NCBI GenBank assembly: GCA_016871895.1 | Contig: VHBO01000003.1 | Span: forward strand, 1 to 64,000 | Reading direction: 5' to 3' | DNA length: 64,000 nucleotides | Source of the DNA: Gemmatimonadota bacterium | GTDB taxonomy: Bacteria > Gemmatimonadota > Gemmatimonadetes > Gemmatimonadales > Gemmatimonadaceae | Part shown: piece after piece, positions 1 through 8,184 of the stretch | How the letters are laid out: every line of letters begins with the position of its first letter | How positions within the stretch are numbered: position 1 is the stretch's first letter | Notes under the pieces: generated by a model | Database searches by the model: none | What the model saw: only the letters and a program-made list of their open reading frames with translations | What the model was told of the DNA's origin: nothing | Position numbers and translations under genes: made by a program

Positions 1-76
1 TGAGCCACGAGGGCTTCCGCTCCGGCAGCGGCTCGGCGCGGTGTCGCCCCATGATCTGGTAGAGGACCTCGGCCAT
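1..76 (-). CDS. Partial CDS at window edge, possibly lipoyl synthase N-terminus
   Basis: An open frame begins with ATG at 76 and runs off the left edge. The 25 visible residues begin MAEVLYQIMGRH and end with PLPERKPSWL. A basic RKPxWL segment shortly before the radical-SAM core is typical of lipoyl synthase (LipA), and lipoylation genes (LipM-type transferase, gcvH) lie 10-14 kb away, so LipA is the best guess. The CX3CX2C motif would be outside the window, so the call cannot be confirmed here. An AT-rich perfect palindrome lies about 95 bases upstream of the start. Confidence 0.4.
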   Translation of the reverse strand, partial: MAEVLYQIMGRHRAEPLPERKPSWL

Positions 77-168
77 CACGTCACCTGTTGCTGAGGGGGG
101 AGAACGGGTCGCACCGGTAACGGGGGAGGATACGCAGGGGGCTGGTGAAAGGGGAGGGAGGGGTAACT

Positions 169-187
169 TTCAAAATAGTATTTTGAA
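169..187. promoter_or_regulatory. AT-rich perfect palindrome, candidate repressor operator
   Basis: TTCAAAATA and TATTTTGAA form two exact 9-base arms around a central G at 178. The island is strikingly AT-rich in a very GC-rich region. It lies between the divergent genes starting at 76 (minus) and 307 (plus), where a dimeric repressor could act. The regulator is unknown, and a hairpin role is possible but less likely because the stem is weak. Confidence 0.5.
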
Positions 188-208
188 GGGTATCAGAAGT
201 GGGTCCGC

Positions 209-256
209 GCTGAATGCTGAAAGCTGGAGGCTGGAAGCTGACCCCTGACCCCTGAA
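209..256. repeat. Interspersed GCTGAAAGCTGG-type repeat, copy 1
   Basis: A run of imperfect 6-8 base units (GCTGAAT, GCTGAAA, GCTGGAG, GCTGGAA) followed by two CCCCTGA units. Related runs occur at 517-564, 589-650 (inverted), 13743-13786 and 29866-29899. This copy is intergenic, upstream of the small membrane-protein gene at 307. Confidence 0.6.
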
Positions 257-306
257 ACCTCCCCGCCCCCCCCGGCGTATGGAGCGCTGTCCCCACCACC
301 CGACCC

Positions 307-522
307 ATGTTCAGGACGATTCTCATCCTCGGCTTCCTCGCCCTCGCGGCGCTCCTCGCGCTCAAGCTGCTGGTGGCGATCCTCAGCGCGGCCGTCGGGC
401 TCGCGGTCGGGCTGCTGGCGCTCACGATCCCGGCGTTGATGCTCGGGGCGCTGGTGTACGTGGTGTTGGTGGTCTTCGCGCCCGAGCGCGCGGCGGCGCT
501 GCGGGCGCGGTTTGGGGGCTGA
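307..522 (+). CDS. Small hydrophobic membrane protein
   Basis: A 71-residue protein that is nearly all Leu/Ala/Val/Ile from residue 4 to about 58, enough for two membrane helices, with a short basic C-terminus containing RAAALRARFGG. Function is unknown and no family is recognised. The ATG has no strong Shine-Dalgarno motif. Its TGA stop lies at the first unit of an interspersed repeat. Hydrophobic composition and a clean stop make it a likely real gene, but chance ORFs are common in such GC-rich DNA. Confidence 0.5.
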   Translation: MFRTILILGFLALAALLALKLLVAILSAAVGLAVGLLALTIPALMLGALVYVVLVVFAPERAAALRARFGG

Positions 523-564
523 TAGAGGCTTGAGGCTGGAGGCTTGAGGCTGGACGCTGGAAGC
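517..564. repeat. Interspersed GAGGCTGG-type repeat, copy 2
   Basis: Units of GAGGCTT, GAGGCTGG and GACGCTGG follow the stop of the small membrane-protein gene, whose TGA lies in the first unit. The last nine bases (GCTGGAAGC, 556-564) are the exact reverse complement of 615-623 in the inverted copy 3, so the two copies can fold into one long hairpin between the convergent genes. Confidence 0.6.
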
Positions 565-588
565 CAGGCCTGTTGCCCGACCCGATGC

Positions 589-650
589 TGTGAGCTTTCA
601 GCTTTCAGCTTTGAGCTTCCAGCTTTGCGCCTTCAGCCTTCAGCCTCGAG
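589..650. repeat. Interspersed repeat, copy 3 (inverted)
   Basis: Contains GCTTTCAGCTTTCAGC, GCTTCCAGC and CTTCAGCCTTCAGCC, the reverse complement of the units in copies 1 and 2. It overlaps the 3' end of the minus-strand gene at 633: the last codons and TGA stop of that gene (GAG GCT GAA GGC TGA) are made of repeat sequence. Confidence 0.6.
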
Positions 651-1607
651 CCCCTGCACCACCGCCCACCCCAGGAGCGGGATCAGCAGCTCGTGGTGGC
701 CGGTGATCTCGTACCCCGCGCCGCCCGCCAACACCGGGCGCTGCACGACGTTCATCCGCGGGCGGTAGTGCCGTTGCATATCGAAATCGGCCGTCGTGAA
801 GCCGGTCGGGCGGCCGCCGTGCACGTTCCGGGCGACGGTGAGCGCCTTGAGGAAGACCTCGGGCATGATCACGGCGCTCCCTAGGTTCAGGACGACGCCG
901 CCTTGATGGAGATCCTCGCACGACGCGGCGAGGCGCCGGAAGTCGCGGTGGCTCGTGTCGCCGATGGCGGCACCGTCGGCGGCGGGGTGCTGATGGATGA
1001 TTTCGGCGCCGAGTGCGGCGTGCACGGTCACGGGGATCCAGTGCCGGTGCGCGGCAAGGATGATCGACTGCTCGGGGTTCGCGAGGGGGCCGGCGGCTTC
1101 GAGGGCGCGAGCGACTGATTCTCCCATCCCCCAGCCATGCTCTCGCCCCGCGACGAACGCCTCGTTCAACCCGCGTCCCGTCTCCTCGGCCATCCCGAAG
1201 GTGCCATCCTTGAGCCCCGCAGCGACGTCTTCGGAGGTCGCGCCGAAGCGGGCGATTTCGTAGTCGTGGATGGCTACGGAGCCGTTCATCGCGAGGTGCG
1301 TGATCACGCCACGGCGCATCAGGTCAACGAGGATCGGGCCGATCCCGGTCTTCACGACGTGCCCCCCGAGCATCACGATGACGCCACGCTTCGCACGCGC
1401 GGCGCGGACGACAGCGTCGACGACCGCGCGGAAATCCTGCGCCTTGAGGACGTCGGGGAGGGCGCGGAGGAAGGCCCCGAAGGACCGGTCCTCGCCGGGG
1501 GGCAACGCGAAATCCTCGCCACGGACCTTGTTCGGCCGCGTCGCGACGGGGATGGTGCGAACGTCCGCGAGGTCGATCTCGCGCGGGGGACGGCGTTCCG
1601 GTGTCAT
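633..1607 (-). CDS. Deoxyhypusine-synthase-like protein
   Basis: A 324-residue soluble protein. The glycine-rich stretch MLGGHVVKTGIGPILVD (about 79-95), then HLAMNGSVAIHDYE and a GMAEETG motif near 139-144, match the NAD-binding fold of bacterial deoxyhypusine-synthase-like proteins. I do not see the active-site lysine context of true deoxyhypusine synthases, and bacteria lack hypusinated eIF5A, so the substrate is unknown; some bacterial relatives make homospermidine. The ATG overlaps the stop of the upstream DUF3108 gene by four bases (ATGA), placing it last in a GT2-DUF3108-DHS-like operon. Its final codons are written in interspersed-repeat sequence. Confidence 0.6.
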   Translation of the reverse strand: MTPERRPPREIDLADVRTIPVATRPNKVRGEDFALPPGEDRSFGAFLRALPDVLKAQDFRAVVDAVVRAARAKRGVIVMLGGHVVKTGIGPILVDLMRRGVITHLAMNGSVAIHDYEIARFGATSEDVAAGLKDGTFGMAEETGRGLNEAFVAGREHGWGMGESVARALEAAGPLANPEQSIILAAHRHWIPVTVHAALGAEIIHQHPAADGAAIGDTSHRDFRRLAASCEDLHQGGVVLNLGSAVIMPEVFLKALTVARNVHGGRPTGFTTADFDMQRHYRPRMNVVQRPVLAGGAGYEITGHHELLIPLLGWAVVQGLEAEG

Positions 1608-2389
1608 GGCGTGCGGCCTCCGACGGGCGCGGCATCCGCGGTCCATCGATACGACCGCAGGAAGAGGTTGAGCGAACCGATGGACATCCGGGACTTGAGC
1701 TGCACCATCATGCGCTGCGCGTCGTCGGTGAGCCAGAGCTCGGCTTGGCCCCCCTCGGCGAAGATGCCGCTCGTCTTGATGACCGGTTGGATCACGATGG
1801 TGGAGAAGATGCCGGCGGGCACCTGCACCCGCTCCCGGCGGAGCACGCGGATCACCACGGGGTTCCGGTCGGGCTTGAAGTACCGATCGAAGCGGTAGGT
1901 GCGACCGACCTCGAGGGGGACGATGCGGATGAAGTACAGGAAGGAGCCGTCGTCGAGCGGTTCCGCGACGGATGGGAGTTCGCGGTTCTGCTTGTGGACC
2001 TCGCGATAGACGCGCCGCTCGGGGAAGATCTCGAAGGTCCGGAGTCGCTCCCGTCCTCCTTGGTCCTGATCCTGGACGAACCGCAACGCGTTGAGCGTCA
2101 CGACGTCCATCCAGCTCTCGTAGGCGTCGTCGACCTGATAGAAGAAGGTCCCCCCCGAGAGGGAGAACCGCACGTGCCACGCGTCGCGGGCGCGGATGGT
2201 ATCACGCCCGAGCACGGCCATCCGGGCGGTGCCGACCTTCACGGCGCCGAAGCGGACGTCGTACGTGAACTGCTCACCGACCGTGAAGGGGACCGACTTC
2301 TGCTGTGCCGCCACCGGGACCGCACCCCCCATCCCCGCCGCGAGGGCCGCGCCGAGGAGGAGGGCGCCGAAGGCCCGGCGGGGGGTCAC
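1604..2389 (-). CDS. Secreted DUF3108 protein
   Basis: A 261-residue exported protein. A GTG start at 2389 overlaps the upstream glycosyltransferase stop as GTGA, and gives MTPRRAFGALLLGAAL, a normal signal peptide ending near VAAQQ. The mature part begins FTVGEQFTYDVRFGAVKVG and includes a Y-F-I-R-I-V-P-L strand, typical of the beta-rich DUF3108 family found in periplasm or outer membrane. The function of that family is not established. Its position between a GT2 glycosyltransferase and a DHS-like protein, with coupled overlaps on both sides, suggests a cell-envelope role. A longer upstream reading to 2461 lacks a good signal peptide. Confidence 0.75.
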   Translation of the reverse strand: MTPRRAFGALLLGAALAAGMGGAVPVAAQQKSVPFTVGEQFTYDVRFGAVKVGTARMAVLGRDTIRARDAWHVRFSLSGGTFFYQVDDAYESWMDVVTLNALRFVQDQDQGGRERLRTFEIFPERRVYREVHKQNRELPSVAEPLDDGSFLYFIRIVPLEVGRTYRFDRYFKPDRNPVVIRVLRRERVQVPAGIFSTIVIQPVIKTSGIFAEGGQAELWLTDDAQRMMVQLKSRMSIGSLNLFLRSYRWTADAAPVGGRTP

Positions 2390-3153
2390 GTCGCGGGGCG
2401 AATGGCGGGTCGACGCCGCGCCGCCCAGGCGGCCTTGGCGAGGGCCCAGGCGTCGGGCCACGGATCGCGGCGGCTCGCCCGTTGCCGCACGTCGAAGCGA
2501 AGCGGGAGCGGGACGGCCTCGATGCGGCGCGCGTGGGGGGCGGCGGCCTGGAGGAATTCGAGGTTCGCCTGCCAGGGGTCGGGGGTCGTCGCCGTGGGCG
2601 CGTCGCCGGCGACCCGCAGCAGGTCGCGCACCACGGTGATCCGCAGGAGGCGCATCGTGCCGAAGGGGTCGGCGACGCCCGGGATGGTCACGGCGCGCTT
2701 GAGCGGCCAGACGCGCGGGATCCAGCGGACGAGGTCGTGCAACTTGCGGAGCCTCTCCGGGGCGTCGGCGGGGAGGGTCCGTTCCGCGACGACGACATCG
2801 GCGCCCCCCTCGAAGCGCTTCACGAGCTCCGGGATCCCCTCGGGGGATTCGGTGAAGTCGGCCTGCATCAGCAGCACCGCGTCGCGACGCGGGTACCGCG
2901 TGCGGTTCGACGCCTCGCGGAGGAGCGCGTCGACGGCCCGTGCGTACCCGACCCGCCGTGGGCCGCCGATCACGGTGAGCGGGAGCACCTTCGCATACGG
3001 CGCCAGCACCTCGCGCGTGGCGTCGGTGCTCGCGTCATCATAGACGAGGACCTCGTACTCCCGCGGATAGTCCTGGAAGAGTTTCCGCAGGCGCCAGAGG
3101 AGGACCCCGACGGTCTCCCCTTCGTCGAAGGAGGGCAGGCAGACGTACAGCAT
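2386..3153 (-). CDS. Family 2 glycosyltransferase
   Basis: A 255-residue GT-A fold glycosyltransferase. The N-terminus MLYVCLPSFDEGETVG and the YDDASTDAT motif (about 38-46) are the nucleotide-sugar binding signature of GT2 enzymes; QADFTESPEG (about 96-105) supplies the metal-binding DxD-like position. There is no C-terminal membrane segment, so it is probably a soluble or peripheral dolichyl-phosphate-mannose-synthase-like transferase. Acceptor is unknown. It is first in a coupled operon with DUF3108 and DHS-like genes. A TAGCTT hexamer lies six bases before the ATG with no Shine-Dalgarno motif, suggesting a leaderless mRNA. Confidence 0.8.
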   Translation of the reverse strand: MLYVCLPSFDEGETVGVLLWRLRKLFQDYPREYEVLVYDDASTDATREVLAPYAKVLPLTVIGGPRRVGYARAVDALLREASNRTRYPRRDAVLLMQADFTESPEGIPELVKRFEGGADVVVAERTLPADAPERLRKLHDLVRWIPRVWPLKRAVTIPGVADPFGTMRLLRITVVRDLLRVAGDAPTATTPDPWQANLEFLQAAAPHARRIEAVPLPLRFDVRQRASRRDPWPDAWALAKAAWAARRRPAIRPAT

Positions 3154-3159
3154 GTGCGA

Positions 3160-3165
3160 AAGCTA
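3160..3165 (-). promoter_or_regulatory. -10-like hexamer TAGCTT before the GT2 gene
   Basis: TAGCTT on the minus strand is followed by six bases and the ATG at 3153. A transcript from such a -10 would start at or next to the start codon. The same geometry recurs before several other genes in the window. Confidence 0.4.
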
Positions 3166-3204
3166 GCGGGAAGGCTCAGCGGCAGGAGGCCGAGTGCCTC
3201 CCGC

Positions 3205-4773
3205 TCATCCCCTCGCCATCATCCGCCGGATAGGCACCACCAGCAACCCGAGGATCGCCGTCGAGGCGAAGAGGGCGATCGCCGTCCCGGAGAAGACTGC
3301 CGGGGTCTGCTCGAGCTTCGAGGGATCGACGTGCCCACCGACGAGGCCGGCGATGAGGTTGCCGACGGAGGCGGCGAGGAACCAGACGCCCATCATCTGC
3401 CCGACATACCGCCGCGGGGCGAGCTTCGTCATCGACGAGAGGCCGACGGGGCTGAGGCAGAGTTCGCCGAGTGACTGCAGCAGGTAGCTCCCGATCAACC
3501 ACCAGGGCGAGACGAGGAGCGTGCCGCCGCTCGCGACGATCGCATTCGCGGCGCTCACCATCAGCTGGAACCCGAGGCCGGCGAGGGCGAGACCGAGCGC
3601 GAACTTCGTGGGGCTCGAGAGGTCGATGCCGCGCTTCGCGAGCCCGACCCAGAGGGCGGCGAAGGCGGGGGCGAAGAGGATGATGAAGAGGGAGTTCACG
3701 ACCTGGAACCAGGTCGCGGGCATCTCCCAGCCGAAGATATTCCGGTCGGTGAAGTCGTTGGCAAAGAGCTGCAGCGAGGTGGGCGCCTGCTCGAACGCGG
3801 CCCAGAAGATCGCAGCGAAGACGAAAAGGACGAAGATGACCGCGGTGCGCTTCTTCTCGTCGCCGGTGAGTCCGCCGGCGAGGAAGAGATACGCGAAGTA
3901 GACGACGGCGAGGCAGACGAGGACGAAGGTCATCGCCTGCCCGATTACCATCGGATCGAGGGTGACCATCCCGCTCGCGGCGAGGACGAATGCGGCGGCG
4001 AGCGCGGCGAGTCCGATGATGGTCCCGCGCCGGACCCCCGCCTCGCGCCGGGCCTGCACGGCGGGGTCGGGATCACGCACGATGTCCTCGCCAATCGGGC
4101 CGAGCGTGCCGGCGGCGCGCGACCAGAACCAGAGGAAGCCGAAGAGCATCCCGACGCCGGCGGCGCCGAACCCGACGTGCCACCCCACTCGCTCGCCGAG
4201 GTAGCCGGTGACGAGCTGGCCGATGAACGCGCCGGTGTTGATGCCCATATAGAAGATCGAGAAGCCGGCGTCGCGTCGCGCGCCGCCCTCCGGATACAGG
4301 TCACCGACGATCGCGGAGATGTTCGGCTTGAGGAGCCCGGTGCCGAGGACGATGAGGATCAGCCCGAGGAAGAAGAAGGGCTGGCCAGCGCCGCTCCCGG
4401 CGAAGCCGGAGACGCCGATGGCGAGATGCCCACCGGTGATCAGTGCGGCGCCGAGGAGGATCGCGCGGCGCAGACCGAGCCATCGATCGGCGATCCAGCC
4501 GCCGGGGAGCGACGCGAGGTAGACGCTCGCCGCATAGATGCCGACGATCGCCGACGCCTGCGTACGCTCAAGCCCGAAGCCGCCCTCGCTCAGCGCGGCG
4601 GCCATGAAGAGGACGAGGAGGGGACGCAGCCCGTAGTACGAGAAGCGCTCCCACATCTCCGTCATGAAGAGCGTGGAGAGGCCGCGCGGATGACCGAAGA
4701 ACCCGGTGTCGGTCACGTACGGAGCGACCTCGGCGGAGACGGGGGCGGCGGGACGATCGGCGGAGTGAGCCAT
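3205..4773 (-). CDS. POT-family proton-dependent oligopeptide transporter
   Basis: A 522-residue inner-membrane transporter with 12-14 hydrophobic segments. The start region FFGHPRGLSTLFMTEMWERF followed by SYYGLRPLL is the POT/PTR family signature containing the ExxER-type motif that couples peptide uptake to protons; GLLKPNISAIVGDLYPEGGARRD matches the second POT signature. The ATG at 4773 gives a normal POT N-terminus. It probably imports di- and tripeptides, and an oligopeptide ABC importer is encoded just upstream on the same strand with a 104-base gap. Confidence 0.9.
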   Translation of the reverse strand: MAHSADRPAAPVSAEVAPYVTDTGFFGHPRGLSTLFMTEMWERFSYYGLRPLLVLFMAAALSEGGFGLERTQASAIVGIYAASVYLASLPGGWIADRWLGLRRAILLGAALITGGHLAIGVSGFAGSGAGQPFFFLGLILIVLGTGLLKPNISAIVGDLYPEGGARRDAGFSIFYMGINTGAFIGQLVTGYLGERVGWHVGFGAAGVGMLFGFLWFWSRAAGTLGPIGEDIVRDPDPAVQARREAGVRRGTIIGLAALAAAFVLAASGMVTLDPMVIGQAMTFVLVCLAVVYFAYLFLAGGLTGDEKKRTAVIFVLFVFAAIFWAAFEQAPTSLQLFANDFTDRNIFGWEMPATWFQVVNSLFIILFAPAFAALWVGLAKRGIDLSSPTKFALGLALAGLGFQLMVSAANAIVASGGTLLVSPWWLIGSYLLQSLGELCLSPVGLSSMTKLAPRRYVGQMMGVWFLAASVGNLIAGLVGGHVDPSKLEQTPAVFSGTAIALFASTAILGLLVVPIRRMMARG

Positions 4774-4877
4774 AGATGGGCTGGGCGTGGGGGGAGGGCG
4801 GCAGCCTGCGGTCCGACGAGGCACCGCACCGACGCGTGCGATTCGGCAGTCAGGCGTCGGTGGGCGGGTGAGCGCTG

Positions 4878-6410
4878 CTACAAGGGTAGCACCCGAGGGG
4901 CCAGTCGGGCGATGGCGGCGGGGTCGTGCGAGATGAGCAGCAGGGCGAGCCCTCGGGTGTCGCGCAGCCGCTCGAGGAGCGCGAGGACCTGCTCCCGCCG
5001 CTCCGGATCGAGCGAGGCGGTGGGTTCGTCACAGATGAGGAGGTCGGGGCCGGGGCCCAGCGCGCGCGCGATCGCGACGCGCTGCCGCTCCCCGGTCGAG
5101 AGCGTGTCGATGCGCGCGTCGACCAGGGTGGCGGGGAATCCGACCTCGGCGAGCAGCGCCGCCGCCTGCGTCCTCGCCGCCGCGCCGCGCGCGATCCCGT
5201 GCACCTCGAGCCCCTCGGCGACCGCGGCCGATGCGCTCTGGTGCGCCGGCAGCGAGGCGCCCGCATCCTGCGCGACGTGCTGTAGCCGCCGTCGCAGTCG
5301 TCGGAGGGGTTCGCCGTCGATGGCCGCGAGGTCGGTCCCATCGAAGACGACGCGGCCGCGTCGCGTTGGGAGGAGACGGAGGATCGCCTGCGCGAGGGTG
5401 GTCTTCCCGGCGCCGGAGGGCCCGACGACGCCGAGCACCTCGCCGCGCGCGAGCGTGAACGAGAGGTCGCGGAGCACGTCATCCGCTCCGTCGGCGTCCT
5501 CGGCGCCGACGCTCGGCGTATGGTAGCCGACGTGAAGGTGCTCGACGCGGAGGAGCGGCGCGGCGGCGGCGTTGGGACTCGCCGAGGTCGGGCGCGTCGA
5601 GGCGGTGAGCGCGTCGTGCGTCATCGGATCGGCGCCGGCGTCATACGTCGTCGGCGCCGCACGGGTCGAGACGCCGGCCACCGGCGCATCCACCACCGGC
5701 GCATCAGCGAGCCGCCCATCCCGCAGCGAGACCACGGCGTCGCACCTCGCTCGGAGGAGCGCGATGTCGTGCGAGATGAGGAGGAGGGCCGTCCCGTGGT
5801 CGCGCCGGAGGTTCGCCAGTGCATCACCGACGGCGTCTCGGCGTTCGGGGTCGAGCGCGGTGGTCGGCTCGTCGGCGATGAGCACCTCGGGGCGCATCAG
5901 CATCGCCATCGCGAGGAGGACCCTCTGTCGCTGACCGCCGGAGAGCTGATGCGGGAATCGGTCGGCGATCCGATCGGGCGTGGCGAACCCCATCGTCTCG
6001 AGTCCCTCGTGCAACCGACGCGTACTTTCCTGGTCCGTGAGTCCGTGCAGCCGGCCCACCTCGACGATCTGACGCCTCACGCGCAGCGCCGGGTGCAGCG
6101 CGAGCAGCGGCTCCTGGAAGACCATCGCGATCCGGCGGCCGCGGACCGCGGACCAGCCGCGATCATCGAGGTCGTCGAGTCGTAGCGCACCGAGGTGGCG
6201 TTCCGTGCCCTGAGCGTACCGCGCGCCGCGTGGGAGCAGGCCGAGCAGCGCGAGCGCGAGGGTGGTCTTCCCGGCCCCTGAGGGCCCGCAGACACCGAGG
6301 GCTTCGCCGCGGCCCAGCGAGAACTCGATCGCATCGAGCACGAGGCGGCCAGCGCCGGCGAAGGTGACGCCGAGACCGTGAACGCGGAGCGCAGGGAGCG
6401 TCGCGCTCAC
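4878..6410 (-). CDS. Fused tandem ATPase of a peptide ABC importer (DppD-DppF type)
   Basis: A 510-residue protein with two complete ABC ATPase domains. Domain 1 has Walker A GPSGAGKTT (42-50), signature LSGGQRQRV and Walker B VLIADEPTTALD. Domain 2 has Walker A GPSGAGKTT (about 330), a variant signature LSTGERQRV and Walker B LLICDEPTASLD. The two are joined by an Ala/Thr/Pro-rich linker near residues 250-285. It energises the two permeases encoded immediately upstream (ATGA-type overlap at 6407-6410). Such fusions are known in the nickel/peptide family. The second domain is slightly shorter and lacks the C-terminal peptide-family extension. Confidence 0.9.
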   Translation of the reverse strand: MSATLPALRVHGLGVTFAGAGRLVLDAIEFSLGRGEALGVCGPSGAGKTTLALALLGLLPRGARYAQGTERHLGALRLDDLDDRGWSAVRGRRIAMVFQEPLLALHPALRVRRQIVEVGRLHGLTDQESTRRLHEGLETMGFATPDRIADRFPHQLSGGQRQRVLLAMAMLMRPEVLIADEPTTALDPERRDAVGDALANLRRDHGTALLLISHDIALLRARCDAVVSLRDGRLADAPVVDAPVAGVSTRAAPTTYDAGADPMTHDALTASTRPTSASPNAAAAPLLRVEHLHVGYHTPSVGAEDADGADDVLRDLSFTLARGEVLGVVGPSGAGKTTLAQAILRLLPTRRGRVVFDGTDLAAIDGEPLRRLRRRLQHVAQDAGASLPAHQSASAAVAEGLEVHGIARGAAARTQAAALLAEVGFPATLVDARIDTLSTGERQRVAIARALGPGPDLLICDEPTASLDPERREQVLALLERLRDTRGLALLLISHDPAAIARLAPRVLPL

Positions 6411-7222
6411 GGCGCGTCACCGTGGGTTAATCGTTCGGCGACGCGATTGGCGAGGAGGACGGTGCCGACGATCGCGGCGGTGGGGAAGACGACGACCCAC
6501 CACCGGCGGAGCAGATCCCCCTCTGCTTCGGCGATGATGTTCCCCCAGCTCGGGAGGGGCGTCGGGACACCCAACCCGAGATACGAGAGGCCCGACTCCA
6601 GCGGCACGGCGCTCGCGAAGGCGCCGGTGGCGGCGACGGCGAGAGTCGGCGCGAGGGCGGGGAGGAGATGGTGGGTCACCAGCCGCGCCGGCGGGACGCC
6701 GAGGACGATGGCCCCGCGGAGCGCGTCGGTCGCGAGGAGGCGGCGCGTCTCCTGTCGCACGAGCCGTGCGGTGGTCATCCACCCGGTGGCGCCGAGCACG
6801 AGCGCGAGCGCGTCGAGCCGCAGGGCACCGGTGCCGGTGACGACGAGGAGGAGCACGAGGAGGCGCGGCATCGCGAGGAGGGCGTCGGTGCATCGCATCA
6901 GGAACGATTCGCGCCAGCGTCCGGCGAGGGCGGCGCCGAGCCCGACCGCAGTCCCGAGCACGAGCGCGACGCCCGCCGCGAGGAGCGCGACGCCGAGGGT
7001 GTGGCGCGCGCCGACGAGGAACCGGCTCAGCACGTCGCGCGAGAACCCATCGGTGCCGAGGAGGAATTGCGCCGAGGGCGGCTGCCAGGCGAGCCGCTGC
7101 GGGTCGAGCGCCTCCGTCGGCGCGTACGGCGCGAGCGCGGGACCGGCCAGCGTGAGCGCGACGATCCCGCCGACGGTGAGGAGCGTCGTCGCATCGACCC
7201 GATGGCGCTGGGGGCGCGTCAT
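6407..7222 (-). CDS. Peptide ABC importer permease (DppC type)
   Basis: A 271-residue permease with an N-terminal membrane anchor and five further membrane segments. The ATG at 7222 overlaps the upstream permease stop (ATGA) and removes a non-hydrophobic extension. LLGTDGFSRDVLSRFLVGAR is the OppC-family N-terminal motif, and the EAA loop reads near GAIVLGVPPARLVTHHLLPAL (split by the membrane domain fold), contacting the ATPase. SYLGLGVPTPLPSWG is the usual C-terminal family motif. It pairs with the DppB-type permease upstream. Confidence 0.9.
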   Translation of the reverse strand: MTRPQRHRVDATTLLTVGGIVALTLAGPALAPYAPTEALDPQRLAWQPPSAQFLLGTDGFSRDVLSRFLVGARHTLGVALLAAGVALVLGTAVGLGAALAGRWRESFLMRCTDALLAMPRLLVLLLVVTGTGALRLDALALVLGATGWMTTARLVRQETRRLLATDALRGAIVLGVPPARLVTHHLLPALAPTLAVAATGAFASAVPLESGLSYLGLGVPTPLPSWGNIIAEAEGDLLRRWWVVVFPTAAIVGTVLLANRVAERLTHGDAP

Positions 7223-8181
7223 CGGAGCGCCTGCTGGCGCGGATCGGCCCACCGCAGCGCGAGGTCTGCGAGGAGGGTGCCGAGCACGGTGCCGATCGAC
7301 GCGACGAGGACGCCGCCCGCGACGAGTGGATAGTCGCGCGCGAGGACCCCTTCGAAGAGGAGACGCCCCATCCCGGGCCAGGCGAAGATCCGCTCGATGA
7401 CGACGACGCCGCTGACCGCCACGGCGAGGTGGACCCCGGCGAAGGAGAGCACCGGCACGAGGGCGGCACGGAGCGCGTGTCGTCGCGCGAGGCGGTCGTC
7501 CCCCCCCTTGGCGCGCGCGGTCCGCACGAAGGCGTGGTCACGGGTGGCGCGCATCGCGGCGCACTGGAGCCGCGCGGCCGTCGCGGCCACCGGGAGGGCG
7601 AGCGCGAGTGCGGGGAGCGCGAGGTGGTGCACCACATCGAGTAGGCCGCCGAGCCCACGCGGGCCGAACTCGGTGCGCATCCCGCCGATGGGGAAGAGGC
7701 CCCACGCGAGGGCGGGGCCCATCACCGCGAGGAGCGCGAGGAGATAGTCGGGCACCGCGAGCACTATCACGGCGACGCGGTCGACCGCGCGCGCGAGGGG
7801 GTGCTCCGCGTGCCATCCCATCCACGCGCCGAGTGGGACGCCGATGCCGAAGGCGAGGAGCGTGGCGACCGTGATGAGCAGGAGTGTCGCCGGGAGCGTG
7901 GCAGCGAGGGCGTCGGCGACGGGCTGCGACCGCGAGTGCGACCACCCCAGCTCGCCACTGGCGACCTGCCCCACGTAGCGGACGAACTGCTCGGGGATAG
8001 GACGGTCGTACCCGAACGCGGCGCGCTGCGCTTCGCGTTGGGCCGTGGTCAGGCGCGCCGCGTCGAGGTCACGGAAGAAGGGATCACCGGGCGCGAGCCG
8101 GATCAGGGTGAAGCAGGCGCTGACGACGAGGGCGATGACGATCGCCCCGTGGCCGAGCCGAGCCAGCAGCGCCCGTCGCAC
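7219..8181 (-). CDS. Peptide ABC importer permease (DppB type)
   Basis: A 320-residue permease starting with GTG at 8181, three bases after the binding-protein stop. It has an N-terminal helix, the periplasmic LAPGDPFFR-type motif of OppB/DppB proteins, and about six membrane helices. The EAA-like loop is VRTARAKGGDDRLARRHALR and the C-terminal motif ERIFAWPGMGRLLFEGVLARDYPLV is diagnostic of the family. Gene order SBP-DppB-DppC-DppDF, with coupled overlaps, shows one transcript and one importer. Confidence 0.9.
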   Translation of the reverse strand: MRRALLARLGHGAIVIALVVSACFTLIRLAPGDPFFRDLDAARLTTAQREAQRAAFGYDRPIPEQFVRYVGQVASGELGWSHSRSQPVADALAATLPATLLLITVATLLAFGIGVPLGAWMGWHAEHPLARAVDRVAVIVLAVPDYLLALLAVMGPALAWGLFPIGGMRTEFGPRGLGGLLDVVHHLALPALALALPVAATAARLQCAAMRATRDHAFVRTARAKGGDDRLARRHALRAALVPVLSFAGVHLAVAVSGVVVIERIFAWPGMGRLLFEGVLARDYPLVAGGVLVASIGTVLGTLLADLALRWADPRQQALR

Positions 8182-8184
8182 CGG

